Both the position numbers and the translations under genes were made by a program. From Devosia sp. FJ2-5-3 (GTDB lineage: Bacteria; Pseudomonadota; Alphaproteobacteria; Rhizobiales; Devosiaceae), in assembly GCF_029201545.1 (NCBI RefSeq), contig NZ_CP104007.1:434001-498000 (forward strand): a stretch of 64,000 bases of DNA, given 5' to 3'. The notes beneath the pieces are model-generated. The model did no database searches, was not told where the DNA came from, and saw only the letters and a list, made by a program, of their open reading frames with translations. Below, one piece after another: positions 17,106 through 24,723 of the stretch (positions are counted from its first letter, which is position 1; each line of letters starts with the position of its first letter).

Positions 17106-17396
17106 ATGGCCAATCAAGACAGACACTCGATTACCTTGCCAGAGGTGATCGATCTAGACGCGCTTGATGCCATCCGCGACAAATTGATCGACGCCATTGA
17201 GGAGGGGCCGGTCACCGTCGCAGCCGGCGCCGTGGAGCGCGTTTCGACCAATGCGCTGCTCATGCTGGTCAGCGCGGCGGAAACGGCGCGGAGAAACCAC
17301 TTCGAATTTGCCATCGAAGCCCCCAGCGCTTCGATGATGGCCGCCATTGAGCGCCTAGGCCTGGCAGGCCAGTTTTCAGGGATGATAAGAAAATGA
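17106..17396 (+). CDS. STAS domain protein of the chemotaxis operon
   Basis: A 96-residue single-domain STAS protein (SpoIIAA-like). Strand and helix order fits (ITLPEVIDL, helix, VTVAAGAVERVSTNALLMLVSAAETAR). Ser47/Thr48 stand at the position phosphorylated in anti-sigma antagonists, but the preceding Asp of the classical motif is absent. It is the first gene of the che operon and overlaps cheY by four bases. STAS proteins at this place occur in many alpha-proteobacterial che clusters; the mechanism is not established. It may work as a CheA-associated accessory protein. Confidence 0.8.
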   Translation: MANQDRHSITLPEVIDLDALDAIRDKLIDAIEEGPVTVAAGAVERVSTNALLMLVSAAETARRNHFEFAIEAPSASMMAAIERLGLAGQFSGMIRK

Positions 17397-17758
17397 CATT
17401 GCGCGTACTGACCGTCGATGACTCGCGGACCATCCTGGCCATGCTGCATCACACGCTGAGCAATGCCGGCTTCGAGGTGCTGCAGGCCGAAGACGGCAAG
17501 CAGGGGCTCGACGTCCTCATGAGCCAGGATGTCGACGTGGTAATCACCGACATCAACATGCCCGTCATGGACGGTATCGAATTTATCAAGAATGTGCGCG
17601 CCAGCGGACAATATCAAAGCCTGCCGATCCTGATCCTGACCACTGAAACCAGTCAGGACAAGCGCGACCAGGGCAAGGCCGCAGGCGGCACGGGCTGGAT
17701 CGTCAAACCCTTCGATCCGGACAAGCTGATCAGCGTCATTCACCGCGTCGTCCACTAA
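17393..17758 (+). CDS. cheY: Chemotaxis response regulator CheY
   Basis: A 121-residue single receiver domain. The acidic pocket is Asp9/Asp10, the phospho-acceptor is Asp53 in VITDINMPVMDG, the switch Thr is in ILTTET and the Lys is in WIVKPFDP. It starts within the STAS stop codon (ATGA). Placed directly before cheA, it is expected to be phosphorylated by CheA and to act on the flagellar motor or as a phosphate sink; which of the two CheY proteins binds the motor cannot be told. Confidence 0.92.
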   Translation: MTLRVLTVDDSRTILAMLHHTLSNAGFEVLQAEDGKQGLDVLMSQDVDVVITDINMPVMDGIEFIKNVRASGQYQSLPILILTTETSQDKRDQGKAAGGTGWIVKPFDPDKLISVIHRVVH

Positions 17759-17788
17759 CAATCAAACTACGGGGCTGGTCAGCCAAAA

Positions 17789-20089
17789 ATGAGCGACCTG
17801 GACGATTTCAAGGCCACATATTTCGACGAGTGTTCGGAGCTGCTGACCGAACTCGAGGAGCAGTTTGCTGCCATCGAGGCCGGAGAGCGCGATGCCGACC
17901 GCCTCAATGCGGTCTTCCGTGCCATTCACTCGGTCAAGGGCGGCGCGGGTGCTTTCGGGTTCTCGGCATTGGTGGGGTTTGCCCATGCCTATGAAACGCT
18001 GCTCGACTATGTGCGCGATGGCCGGGTCGAGCTGACAGACGATGTCGTCACGCTTTGCATCAAGGCCAATGACATTGTCGCGGACCATGTCAACGCCGCA
18101 AAGACCGGCGAGGAATTGCCTGCGGACTATGGTCACGAAGAAAAATCGCGCTTTGACCTGATCGCGCGCGGCGGCAGTGGCGCCGGCAGCGAAGACGATG
18201 ATCTCAACGGAGAGGTCATCGAGGAATTTGATATCGATTTTACGCCGGTACGCGTCGAGCTCAAGTTCGACGAGCCGGAGGAAAGCGTCGAAGAGGACAC
18301 GTTCGACGCCTTGCCGCTCGAGGTTGCTCCGGGCAGTTGGGAAGTGCGTTTCACCCCCTTCCGCCAGCTCTATGCACGGGCCAATGATCCGCTGCTGCTG
18401 TTGCGCGAACTTGGCGTGCTCGGCGAAATGAATGTCCGCGCAGTGCTGACGGATGTGCCGGCGCTGGGGGACTTCGAGCCATTCGGCGTTTATTGCTCCT
18501 GGGAAATCACGCTTTCGGCGCCTGACCTCTCCGAGGCAGCGATCCGTGAGGTCTTTGAATTTGTGGAGGGTGATTGCGAGATCACCATCGTGCCGCTGGG
18601 TGACGCATTTTCTCTGCCAGCGCTCAATCACGCGCCCATTCCCGAAAGCAACGCAGCTGAGCCGGTATCGGCGCCTGCCGATCTGCTGGCGCTGACCGAT
18701 GACGAGGTGGCCCAGGTGGCCGCGCGTCCGGCAGTGTCTCCAGTCGCTCCCGTCGTCGAGGAGCCGAGCCTGAGCTTTGCCGACCTTGCCGAAGAAATCA
18801 GCGCGGCAACGCCCCCCCGCATTCCGCTTGCACCCCAAGCGCCGAAGGCGGCTCCCGCCGCTGCGCCCAAGGCCGCCGGCGAGAGCGAAGAAGGCGATCG
18901 GCGTTCGGTGGGCGTCCAGTCGATCCGCGTCGATCTCGACAAGGTCGATCGTGTCGTCAACATGGTCAGCGAGCTCGTGATTACCCAGTCCATGCTCACC
19001 CAGCAGATGGATGAGACGCTGCGCGCCCGGTACACCGAATTGGTGCGGGGCCTCGAAGTGCTGGCGCAGACGACGCGCGGACTGCAGGACTCGGTCATGG
19101 CCATTCGCGCCCAGCCGGTAAAGTCGGTATTTTCGCGCATGCCGCGCCTCGTCCGCGAACTCGCGACGAAGACGGGTAAGAAAATCAAGCTCGAGACCAT
19201 TGGCGAGAACACCGAAATCGACAAGACGGTGATCGAGCAATTGTCCGATCCACTGACCCACATGATCCGCAACTCGGCCGACCACGGTATCGAGAGCCCG
19301 GATAAACGTCGTGTTGCCGGCAAGTCGGACACGGGGACTATTCGTCTCTCGGCCGAGCAGGCGGGCGGAAACATCCTCATCATCGTCGAAGACGACGGTG
19401 CCGGCATCAACCGCGAGCGCGTGCTGCAACTGGCACGGGACAAGGGCCTTGTCGCTCCCGATATCACCCCGACGGACGAGCAGATCGACCAGTTGATCTT
19501 CGCTCCGGGCTTTTCTACGGCTGATGCAGTCAGTGATATTTCCGGCCGCGGCGTTGGCATGGACGTCGTCCTGTCCAACATCAAGAAAATCGGCGGCTCG
19601 GTGCATGTCCGATCCTGGACGGGCAAGGGCTCCCGCATGACCCTGCGCCTGCCGCTCACCCTGGCCGTGCTCGACGTGATGCTCGTCAAAGTGGGCGAGA
19701 ACCCCTATGTGGTGCCGCTCTCTTCGATCGTGGAAACCATGCAATGCTCGGGCGCCATATTCGAGCGCGTGCCATCCGGTGGCCAGGTGCTGCAGGTGCG
19801 TGGCGAGTATGTCCAGGTCATCGATGTGGCGCAGCGCTTCGAGATGACTTCGACCAAGGCGCCCGACGATCGCTTCGTGGTGTTGTGCGAGACCGAGGGC
19901 AGCCAAAAGGTGGCCCTGGTGGTCGACGACATCATCGGCCAGCAGCAGGTGGTCATCAAGAGTCTTGAAGAGAATTTCGAGCGGGTGGACGGTATTGCGG
20001 GCGGCACCATCCTCGGGGATGGCAATGTTGCCCTGATCGTGGACGTGCAGGGCCTCAAGGTCACGCAATTCCACAAGAACGCGGCCTAG
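17789..20089 (+). CDS. cheA: Chemotaxis histidine kinase CheA
   Basis: A 766-residue cytosolic kinase. The P1 Hpt domain carries His47 in FRAIHSVKGGAGAFGF. A P2-like region and a Pro/Ala-rich linker (about residues 285-365) follow. Then come the P3 dimerisation helices (QSIRVDLDKVDRVVNMVSEL near 375-394), the P4 catalytic domain with N box MIRNSADHGIE, G1 DDGAGI and G2 GRGVGMDVV, and the P5 CheW-like domain to the end. All ATPase motifs are intact. It sits 30 bases after cheY and 106 bases before cheW, with a GC-rich hairpin in the latter gap. It receives the signal from the five receptors downstream. Confidence 0.96.
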   Translation: MSDLDDFKATYFDECSELLTELEEQFAAIEAGERDADRLNAVFRAIHSVKGGAGAFGFSALVGFAHAYETLLDYVRDGRVELTDDVVTLCIKANDIVADHVNAAKTGEELPADYGHEEKSRFDLIARGGSGAGSEDDDLNGEVIEEFDIDFTPVRVELKFDEPEESVEEDTFDALPLEVAPGSWEVRFTPFRQLYARANDPLLLLRELGVLGEMNVRAVLTDVPALGDFEPFGVYCSWEITLSAPDLSEAAIREVFEFVEGDCEITIVPLGDAFSLPALNHAPIPESNAAEPVSAPADLLALTDDEVAQVAARPAVSPVAPVVEEPSLSFADLAEEISAATPPRIPLAPQAPKAAPAAAPKAAGESEEGDRRSVGVQSIRVDLDKVDRVVNMVSELVITQSMLTQQMDETLRARYTELVRGLEVLAQTTRGLQDSVMAIRAQPVKSVFSRMPRLVRELATKTGKKIKLETIGENTEIDKTVIEQLSDPLTHMIRNSADHGIESPDKRRVAGKSDTGTIRLSAEQAGGNILIIVEDDGAGINRERVLQLARDKGLVAPDITPTDEQIDQLIFAPGFSTADAVSDISGRGVGMDVVLSNIKKIGGSVHVRSWTGKGSRMTLRLPLTLAVLDVMLVKVGENPYVVPLSSIVETMQCSGAIFERVPSGGQVLQVRGEYVQVIDVAQRFEMTSTKAPDDRFVVLCETEGSQKVALVVDDIIGQQQVVIKSLEENFERVDGIAGGTILGDGNVALIVDVQGLKVTQFHKNAA

Positions 20090-20195
20090 GGGGCCATAAC
20101 GGGCGGTTCTGGCCAGCCGCCCGCAAGAACCAGTAAAGCGGCCGCCAGCCGCGTTTAGAGTAAGGCCGGCCCACGGGGCGGCAGAAAGGCACCAA

Positions 20196-20684
20196 ATGGA
20201 AGCCCTTGCGATCCGGGACGACATGGGGGACAAGACGGCGCTTGTCGGCGCCAATACGCTCCAGCTCATCGCTTTCTCCATCGGCGAGCAGACCTACGGA
20301 GTCGAAATCACCACCGTGCGGGAAATCCGTGCGTGGAACGGCGCGACGCCCCTTCCCAATACGCGCGAATTCGTTCGCGGCGTCATCAATTTGCGCGGCA
20401 CGATCGTGCCGATATTCGACCTGCGTGCGCGCTTCGGCGACGGTCAGACCTCGCCCACCAAGAACCACGTCGTGGTGGTCATGAGTGTCGGCGACAAATG
20501 GGTCGGCATCCTTGTCGATGCGGTGTCGGATATCCTCACCGTGTCGCGGGACGACATCCACAATGTTCCCGAGGGCAACGCGATCGATACCGAATTGCTC
20601 AACGGCATCGTCACCCATGATAGCCGGATGGTCGGATTGATCGATCTGCACGCGGTTGTCAGCGGCGCAAAGCTCGACGCCTGA
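20196..20684 (+). CDS. cheW: Chemotaxis coupling protein CheW
   Basis: A 162-residue CheW that links receptors to CheA. The SH3-like core starts LIAFSIGEQTYGVEITTVREI near residues 24-44, followed by the conserved NLRGTIVPIFDLRARFG. The rest of the core (VVVMSVGDKWVGILVDAVSDIL) is complete. GGCAGAAAGG lies just upstream of the ATG. It is followed by a hairpin with a T-run, so it ends the STAS-cheY-cheA-cheW transcript. Confidence 0.95.
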   Translation: MEALAIRDDMGDKTALVGANTLQLIAFSIGEQTYGVEITTVREIRAWNGATPLPNTREFVRGVINLRGTIVPIFDLRARFGDGQTSPTKNHVVVVMSVGDKWVGILVDAVSDILTVSRDDIHNVPEGNAIDTELLNGIVTHDSRMVGLIDLHAVVSGAKLDA

Positions 20685-20712
20685 TCCAAAATTCCTACAT
20701 TGCGAAATGAGG

Positions 20713-20734
20713 GGGCGCCGAAAGGCGTCCTTTT
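20713..20734 (+). terminator. Rho-independent terminator after cheW
   Basis: GGGCGCC and GGCGTCC (with one G-U pair) form a 7-bp stem around a GAAA tetraloop, followed by TTTT. It lies 29 bases past the cheW stop codon. Confidence 0.75.
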
Positions 20735-20769
20735 CATTTGGCGCCAGGGTCGAAAGGCGAAGGGACAAC

Positions 20770-20798
20770 AAAAATGGCGCCCAGGGGCGCCATTTTTT
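20770..20798. terminator. Strong bidirectional terminator between cheW and the CheZ-like gene
   Basis: AAAAATGGCGCC and GGCGCCATTTTT form a 12-bp stem with a four-base loop and carry an A-run and a T-run at the two ends. It can stop plus-strand transcripts from cheW and minus-strand transcripts from the convergent CheZ-like gene. Confidence 0.88.
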
Positions 20799-20824
20799 GT
20801 GTCTGGTGATCTGGTTGTGTTGGG

Positions 20825-21178
20825 CTAGAAAAGCTCGATCTCGCCATGCGCCTGGCGTTTGGCAACGCCCGACAGGGCCGGCACGCGCAGTTCATCGAGG
20901 GTCAAACCCGCCCAGATCTCGTCATAGACGCTTTCGGGAGCGGTCGGTGGCAGCAGCGAGAATTGCCGTGCGGCCAGGGCCATGTTGCGGCAACGCTGCT
21001 CGATGCGGTCCTGCCCCTGCAACGCAGTGATAATCATCATGATGGCCTGGCGCGTCGAGGCGTCCGTGGCCGTGGCGCTGTCGGAAAGCAGTTCGAGCGC
21101 GTCGGTTATGCCTTCGAGCATGGCAGCAGACTGACGGGCAGTTTCGTCTAGTTCTCTCGCCAATTTCTGCAAAGACAT
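20825..21178 (-). CDS. CheZ/CheT-like putative CheY phosphatase
   Basis: A 117-residue, mostly helical protein encoded opposite to the che operon between cheW and cheD. The key feature is LQGQDRIEQRCRNM at residues 53-66. Asp57 and Gln61 make the DxxxQ motif used by CheZ phosphatases (QDLTGQ in enterics). The S. meliloti CheT protein is reported to carry the same motif. The C-terminus ends GEIELF, which could serve as a CheY-docking tail like that of CheZ. The ATG at 21178 was chosen because the longer reading has no ribosome binding site and starts with an atypical Cys-rich run. It has about half the length of enteric CheZ. The function is inferred from motif and location. Confidence 0.7.
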   Translation of the reverse strand: MSLQKLARELDETARQSAAMLEGITDALELLSDSATATDASTRQAIMMIITALQGQDRIEQRCRNMALAARQFSLLPPTAPESVYDEIWAGLTLDELRVPALSGVAKRQAHGEIELF

Positions 21179-21272
21179 GCACGTGACCCCATACAACTCG
21201 CTACACACTATCGCCTTATTCCTAAACCGGGTGTTGCCAGCGATCTGGGTAAGGTCCCCGTTGTAGGTCGTG

Positions 21273-21289
21273 GTTAGCGTTTGGCTAAC
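21273..21289. promoter_or_regulatory. Inverted repeat between the CheZ-like gene and cheD
   Basis: GTTAGC and GCTAAC are separated by five bases, in the divergent gap between the CheZ-like gene (minus) and cheD (plus). It can also be read as TTAG-N7-CTAA, a degenerate CtrA-like arrangement. It lies 53-69 bases upstream of the cheD start, where an operator would be expected. Confidence 0.35.
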
Positions 21290-21342
21290 ATTCAGCCGAT
21301 AGGGTTGCGTTCCTAAGGCCCGTCAAAGGTATATTACGATAA

Positions 21343-21933
21343 ATGGCCCTGAATAGCTCGCTGCCCCCCGAGTTCGACCGCGGCGTCGTGACCACCGTCC
21401 ACCAGGGCGATTGCCACGTGTCTGGGGCTGCCGACATCACCTTCTCGACCGTGCTGGGATCCTGCATCTCGGCCTGCGTCCGGGACAAGGTCGCCAAGGT
21501 TGGCGGCATGAACCATTTTCTGCTCGCCGAGCAATCGGGCGCGGCAAAGGATCGATATGGCGCCTCGGCACGCTATGGCGCTTTTGCCATGGAGCAGTTG
21601 ATCAACAAGGTGCTGTCGCAGGGCTCGGGCAACAAGGCCAATCTGGAAATCAAGATTTTCGGCGGCGGCAAGATCAACTCGGCGCTCGATGATGTGGGCG
21701 CCAAGAACATCGAGTTCGTCCGGCAATTCCTGGCCGATGAAGGCTATCTGGCGACCAGCGAGGATCTGGGGGGAAACTACGCGCGACGGGTTCTGTTCAA
21801 GCCGCATTCCGGACGCGCTTTCGTCAAGCGCCTCGACAGCGATGTGGGCGTGAGCGTGGCGACGCAGGAACTGGCGCTGGCCAAGCGCCGCGTCGTGCTG
21901 CCATCCGTGGCGAACGATATCGAGTTGTTTTAG
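21343..21933 (+). CDS. cheD: Chemoreceptor glutamine deamidase CheD
   Basis: A 196-residue CheD that deamidates receptor glutamines. Catalytic Cys41 is in TVLGSCISACVRD and His58 is in GGMNHFLLAE. The core runs to FGGGKIN and the Asn/Ile/Glu block KNIEFVRQFLADEG. The protein ends SVANDIELF, and its last four residues match those of the CheZ-like protein encoded divergently. It has its own promoter region and a 181-base gap to cheR. Length is in the upper range for the family because of the C-terminal extension. Confidence 0.93.
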   Translation: MALNSSLPPEFDRGVVTTVHQGDCHVSGAADITFSTVLGSCISACVRDKVAKVGGMNHFLLAEQSGAAKDRYGASARYGAFAMEQLINKVLSQGSGNKANLEIKIFGGGKINSALDDVGAKNIEFVRQFLADEGYLATSEDLGGNYARRVLFKPHSGRAFVKRLDSDVGVSVATQELALAKRRVVLPSVANDIELF

Positions 21934-22114
21934 GCGTCCGCGGCGCCGGAAAAGCCGGCGAGGCGAAATATCGCGCCGGATACGGGCGCGGAATTTACGC
22001 AATCTAAGGAATGCAAATACCAAGATCGGCCGGTCTCTAAAGGCCGTCCGGCCAACCGAATAGTGGTGCAGGGACCAGATAAGGCCAAAGGCCGTGGTCG
22101 TCAGGGAACAAGAT

Positions 22115-22957
22115 ATGGAACAGGGAGAATATTCCCTCAGCGAGCGCGAGTTTTCACGGATCAAGGAACGCGTCTACCGGGTGGCCGGCATCGCGCTCAG
22201 TGACGCCAAGCGCACTCTCGTCGTTTCCCGGCTCTCCAAGATCGTGCGGGCGCTAGGCCTGCCTGGCTTTGACGCCTATGTCGACTATCTCGAAAAGGGC
22301 GCCAGCTCCATCGAGGAGCAGGACTTCGTCAACGCCCTGACCACCAACCTCACGCGGTTTTACCGCGAGGATCATCACTTCGATCATCTGCGCGACTATG
22401 TCGGAACGCTGATCAGCACAAAGCCGCGCGGCACCCGTTTGCGCATCTGGTCAGCAGGGTGCTCGACCGGGCCCGAGCCTTATACGATCGGGATGGATCT
22501 GCTGGCCGCCTATCCCGAACTCAAGCGCTGGGATTTCAAGATCCTCGGCACCGATATCGATACGGCCGTCCTGGGCAAGGCGGCACGTGGCATTTATCCG
22601 GAAAGCGAATTGACCGGGCTGAGCGCCGCGCGCGCCCGACCTTTCGAGCATCTGGGCGATGGCACGGTAAGTGTGCCGGCCGCCGTCCGTGAACTGGTGG
22701 CGTTCAAGCAGCTGAACCTGATCACGGACTGGCCCATGAAGGGGCCGTTCGATGCCATTTTCTGCCGCAACGTGGCCATCTATTTCGACAAGCCGACCCA
22801 GGGTATGGTGTTCGGCCGCTTCGGCAAGCTCCTGGCGCCGGAAGGCTTCCTCTATATCGGCCATTCGGAAAATCTGGGCTCGGGCGGTGACGGCTTCCGC
22901 CTTGTCGGCAAAACCATTTATCAGTCCCGTACAGGGGCCAAGCGAGAAGCAGCATGA
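22115..22957 (+). CDS. cheR: Chemoreceptor glutamate methyltransferase CheR
   Basis: A 280-residue SAM-dependent enzyme that methylates receptor glutamates. An N-terminal helical domain precedes NLTRFYREDHHFDHL (near residue 83). The SAM-binding block is RLRIWSAGCSTGPEPYTIG near residues 108-126. The later DAIFCRNVAIYFDKPTQ and GFLYIGHSENL are standard. The ATG at 22115 has AGGGA eight bases upstream; an in-frame GTG at 22094 is the alternative. It overlaps cheB by four bases. Four receptors nearby end in a W-x-E-F tail suited to the CheR beta-subdomain. Confidence 0.95.
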   Translation: MEQGEYSLSEREFSRIKERVYRVAGIALSDAKRTLVVSRLSKIVRALGLPGFDAYVDYLEKGASSIEEQDFVNALTTNLTRFYREDHHFDHLRDYVGTLISTKPRGTRLRIWSAGCSTGPEPYTIGMDLLAAYPELKRWDFKILGTDIDTAVLGKAARGIYPESELTGLSAARARPFEHLGDGTVSVPAAVRELVAFKQLNLITDWPMKGPFDAIFCRNVAIYFDKPTQGMVFGRFGKLLAPEGFLYIGHSENLGSGGDGFRLVGKTIYQSRTGAKREAA

Positions 22958-24000
22958 GTATCAAGGTCCTTGTCGTCGACGATTCGGCGCTTATCCGCGA
23001 GGTTCTGGCCCGCATGCTGACGCGCGATGGGGATATCGACGTGGTTGGAACGGCCACCGACCCCATCGACGCACGCGAAAAGATCAAGCAATTGAACCCC
23101 GACGTGGTGACGCTTGATATCGAAATGCCCAATATGAACGGGCTGGCCTTTCTCGAAAAGCTCATGCGCCTGCGCCCGACGCCGGTGGTGATGGTCTCTA
23201 CCCTCACGACAAAAGGCGCCAGCGAGACGCTGCTCGCGCTGGAACTGGGCGCTGTCGATTTCGTGGCCAAGCCCAGCGCCGAATTTGCCGGTGGCCTCGA
23301 CGCCTTCGGCGCCAATCTTCGCGAGAAGATCCGCTCTGCATCCCGCACCGATGTGCGGGGCGCGGCCGTCCGCACCGAGGCGCCCAAGGTTGCGGTTCGA
23401 ACCGCCGCAGCGCCCGAGGGTGCCCTCATCGCCATCGGCGCATCGACCGGCGGCGTGGAGGCCATTCGCGCCGTGCTGACCGGTATGCCGTCGGACTGCC
23501 CGCCCGTCGTGATTGCCCAGCACATGCCGCCCGGTTTCACCGCGCGCTTCGCGTCGCGTCTGGATGAATTGTGCACGCTCAAAGTTGTCGAGGCAGAGGA
23601 CCGCCTCGTGCTTCGACCCGGCCATGCCTATGTGGCTCGCGGTGATTATCATCTGCGGGTCGAGCGATCATCCGGGCAGCTCAAATGTCGTCTCAGCCAG
23701 GACGAACTGGCGAGCGGGCATCGCCCGAGCGTGGATGTGCTGTTCGAATCCGTTGCACGTGCCGTCGGCCCCATGGCGGTCGGTGCCATCCTCACCGGCA
23801 TGGGCCGAGACGGGGCGCGCGGGTTGAAGATGATGCGCGATGCCGGCGCCTATACAGTAGGCCAGAGCCAGGCTTCCGCACTCGTCTACGGCATGCCGCG
23901 CGTCGCTTTCGAGGAAGGGGCCGTCGTCGAGCAGGCGCCGCTCGAGCAGATCGCCGCCAAGCTGGCCAATGCCCTCGTCAAAATGCGGTCCGCCGCGTAA
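22954..24000 (+). CDS. cheB: Chemotaxis methylesterase/deamidase CheB
   Basis: A 348-residue two-domain response regulator that removes receptor methyl groups. The receiver domain (1-120) has Asp9/Asp10 and phospho-acceptor Asp55 in VVTLDIEMPNMNG. After a linker, the esterase domain shows the catalytic triad: Ser in AIGASTGGVEAI, His in IAQHMPPGFTARFA and Asp in GMGRDGARGL. It starts in the cheR stop codon (ATGA), so methylation and demethylation enzymes are produced together. Confidence 0.96.
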   Translation: MSIKVLVVDDSALIREVLARMLTRDGDIDVVGTATDPIDAREKIKQLNPDVVTLDIEMPNMNGLAFLEKLMRLRPTPVVMVSTLTTKGASETLLALELGAVDFVAKPSAEFAGGLDAFGANLREKIRSASRTDVRGAAVRTEAPKVAVRTAAAPEGALIAIGASTGGVEAIRAVLTGMPSDCPPVVIAQHMPPGFTARFASRLDELCTLKVVEAEDRLVLRPGHAYVARGDYHLRVERSSGQLKCRLSQDELASGHRPSVDVLFESVARAVGPMAVGAILTGMGRDGARGLKMMRDAGAYTVGQSQASALVYGMPRVAFEEGAVVEQAPLEQIAAKLANALVKMRSAA

Positions 24001-24114
24001 ATCCAACCTCGAAAATCCGCAAGTCTGGGTTGAGGGAATTGTAACGCTTGCTGCCTAGGATGGCAGCCAGAGTAACGGAGCCAAGGTTCCGGGCGCGTAA
24101 AGGGTAAGAAGTCT

Positions 24115-24504
24115 ATGCCAAAAGCAAGCGCTGTCAGCGTTTTGATCGTCGATGACCAGCAGTCGATGCGCGGCATCTGCAAGTACATTCTCAACCAGCT
24201 GGGCTTCAAGGATATCATCGAAGCCAAGAGCGGGCGCGATGCGCTGGGCAAGCTCGAGCAGGCCAATGTCGATCTGATTATTTCCGACTGGAACATGGAC
24301 GATATCGACGGACTGACGCTGCTCAAGGTGATCCGCAAGCATCCGCGCACCCAGGCCATGCCGTTTATCATGGCCACGGGCCGTTCCGACGCCGAGCAGG
24401 TCAAGGAAGCCATTTCTGCCGGCGTGAACAATTACATCATCAAGCCGTTCGACGTTTCGACAATGAAAAAGCGCATCGAGGCTGTGATCGGTGCCCTGAC
24501 CTAG
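24115..24504 (+). CDS. cheY: Second CheY-type response regulator
   Basis: A 129-residue receiver domain with acidic pair Asp13/Asp14, phospho-acceptor Asp58 in LIISDWNMDDIDG, conserved Thr in FIMATGRSD and Lys in NYIIKPFDV. SDWNMP-like sequences are typical of motor-binding CheY. The first CheY uses ITDINMP, so a division of labour (motor binder versus phosphate sink, as in S. meliloti CheY2/CheY1) is plausible. It is 114 bases after cheB and followed by a terminator. Confidence 0.92.
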   Translation: MPKASAVSVLIVDDQQSMRGICKYILNQLGFKDIIEAKSGRDALGKLEQANVDLIISDWNMDDIDGLTLLKVIRKHPRTQAMPFIMATGRSDAEQVKEAISAGVNNYIIKPFDVSTMKKRIEAVIGALT

Positions 24505-24530
24505 GGCCCACTCTCTTCTACGAATTGTCC

Positions 24531-24560
24531 AAGGCGCCCTTCCAGGGCGCCTTTTTATTT
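24531..24560 (+). terminator. Rho-independent terminator after second cheY
   Basis: AAGGCGCCC and GGGCGCCTT form a 9-bp stem with a five-base loop, followed by TTTTATTT. It separates the cheD-R-B-Y unit from the receptor genes. Confidence 0.88.
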
Positions 24561-24723
24561 GCCGGTGTTTCAGGGCAGCAACGGGTAATAAGTAGTTAAA
24601 CTTAAGTCTATACCTTTTCGGTCAAATAATCCGTCTGCTGCGTTGGTGTTTTGCCGGGAGGGCTAACCTGACGCATTTCGGCATGCGCCGTAAAGCGTGC
24701 GGTTTTTGTTTGGGGGGATGAAT

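Noticed and set aside
17762..20281. Very long open frame (over 800 codons) on the minus strand opposite cheA
   Set aside because: It mirrors the codon structure of cheA, has no recognisable domain and no ribosome binding site. Such antisense frames are usual in GC-rich genes. The same holds for long frames opposite the flavoprotein gene, receptor 1, livG, tyrA and the aldo/keto reductase.
20922..21182. Cys/Arg-rich 86-codon frame overlapping the CheZ-like gene
   Set aside because: Shadow frame with Arg- and Cys-rich composition. The chosen frame has amphipathic helices and the DxxxQ motif.
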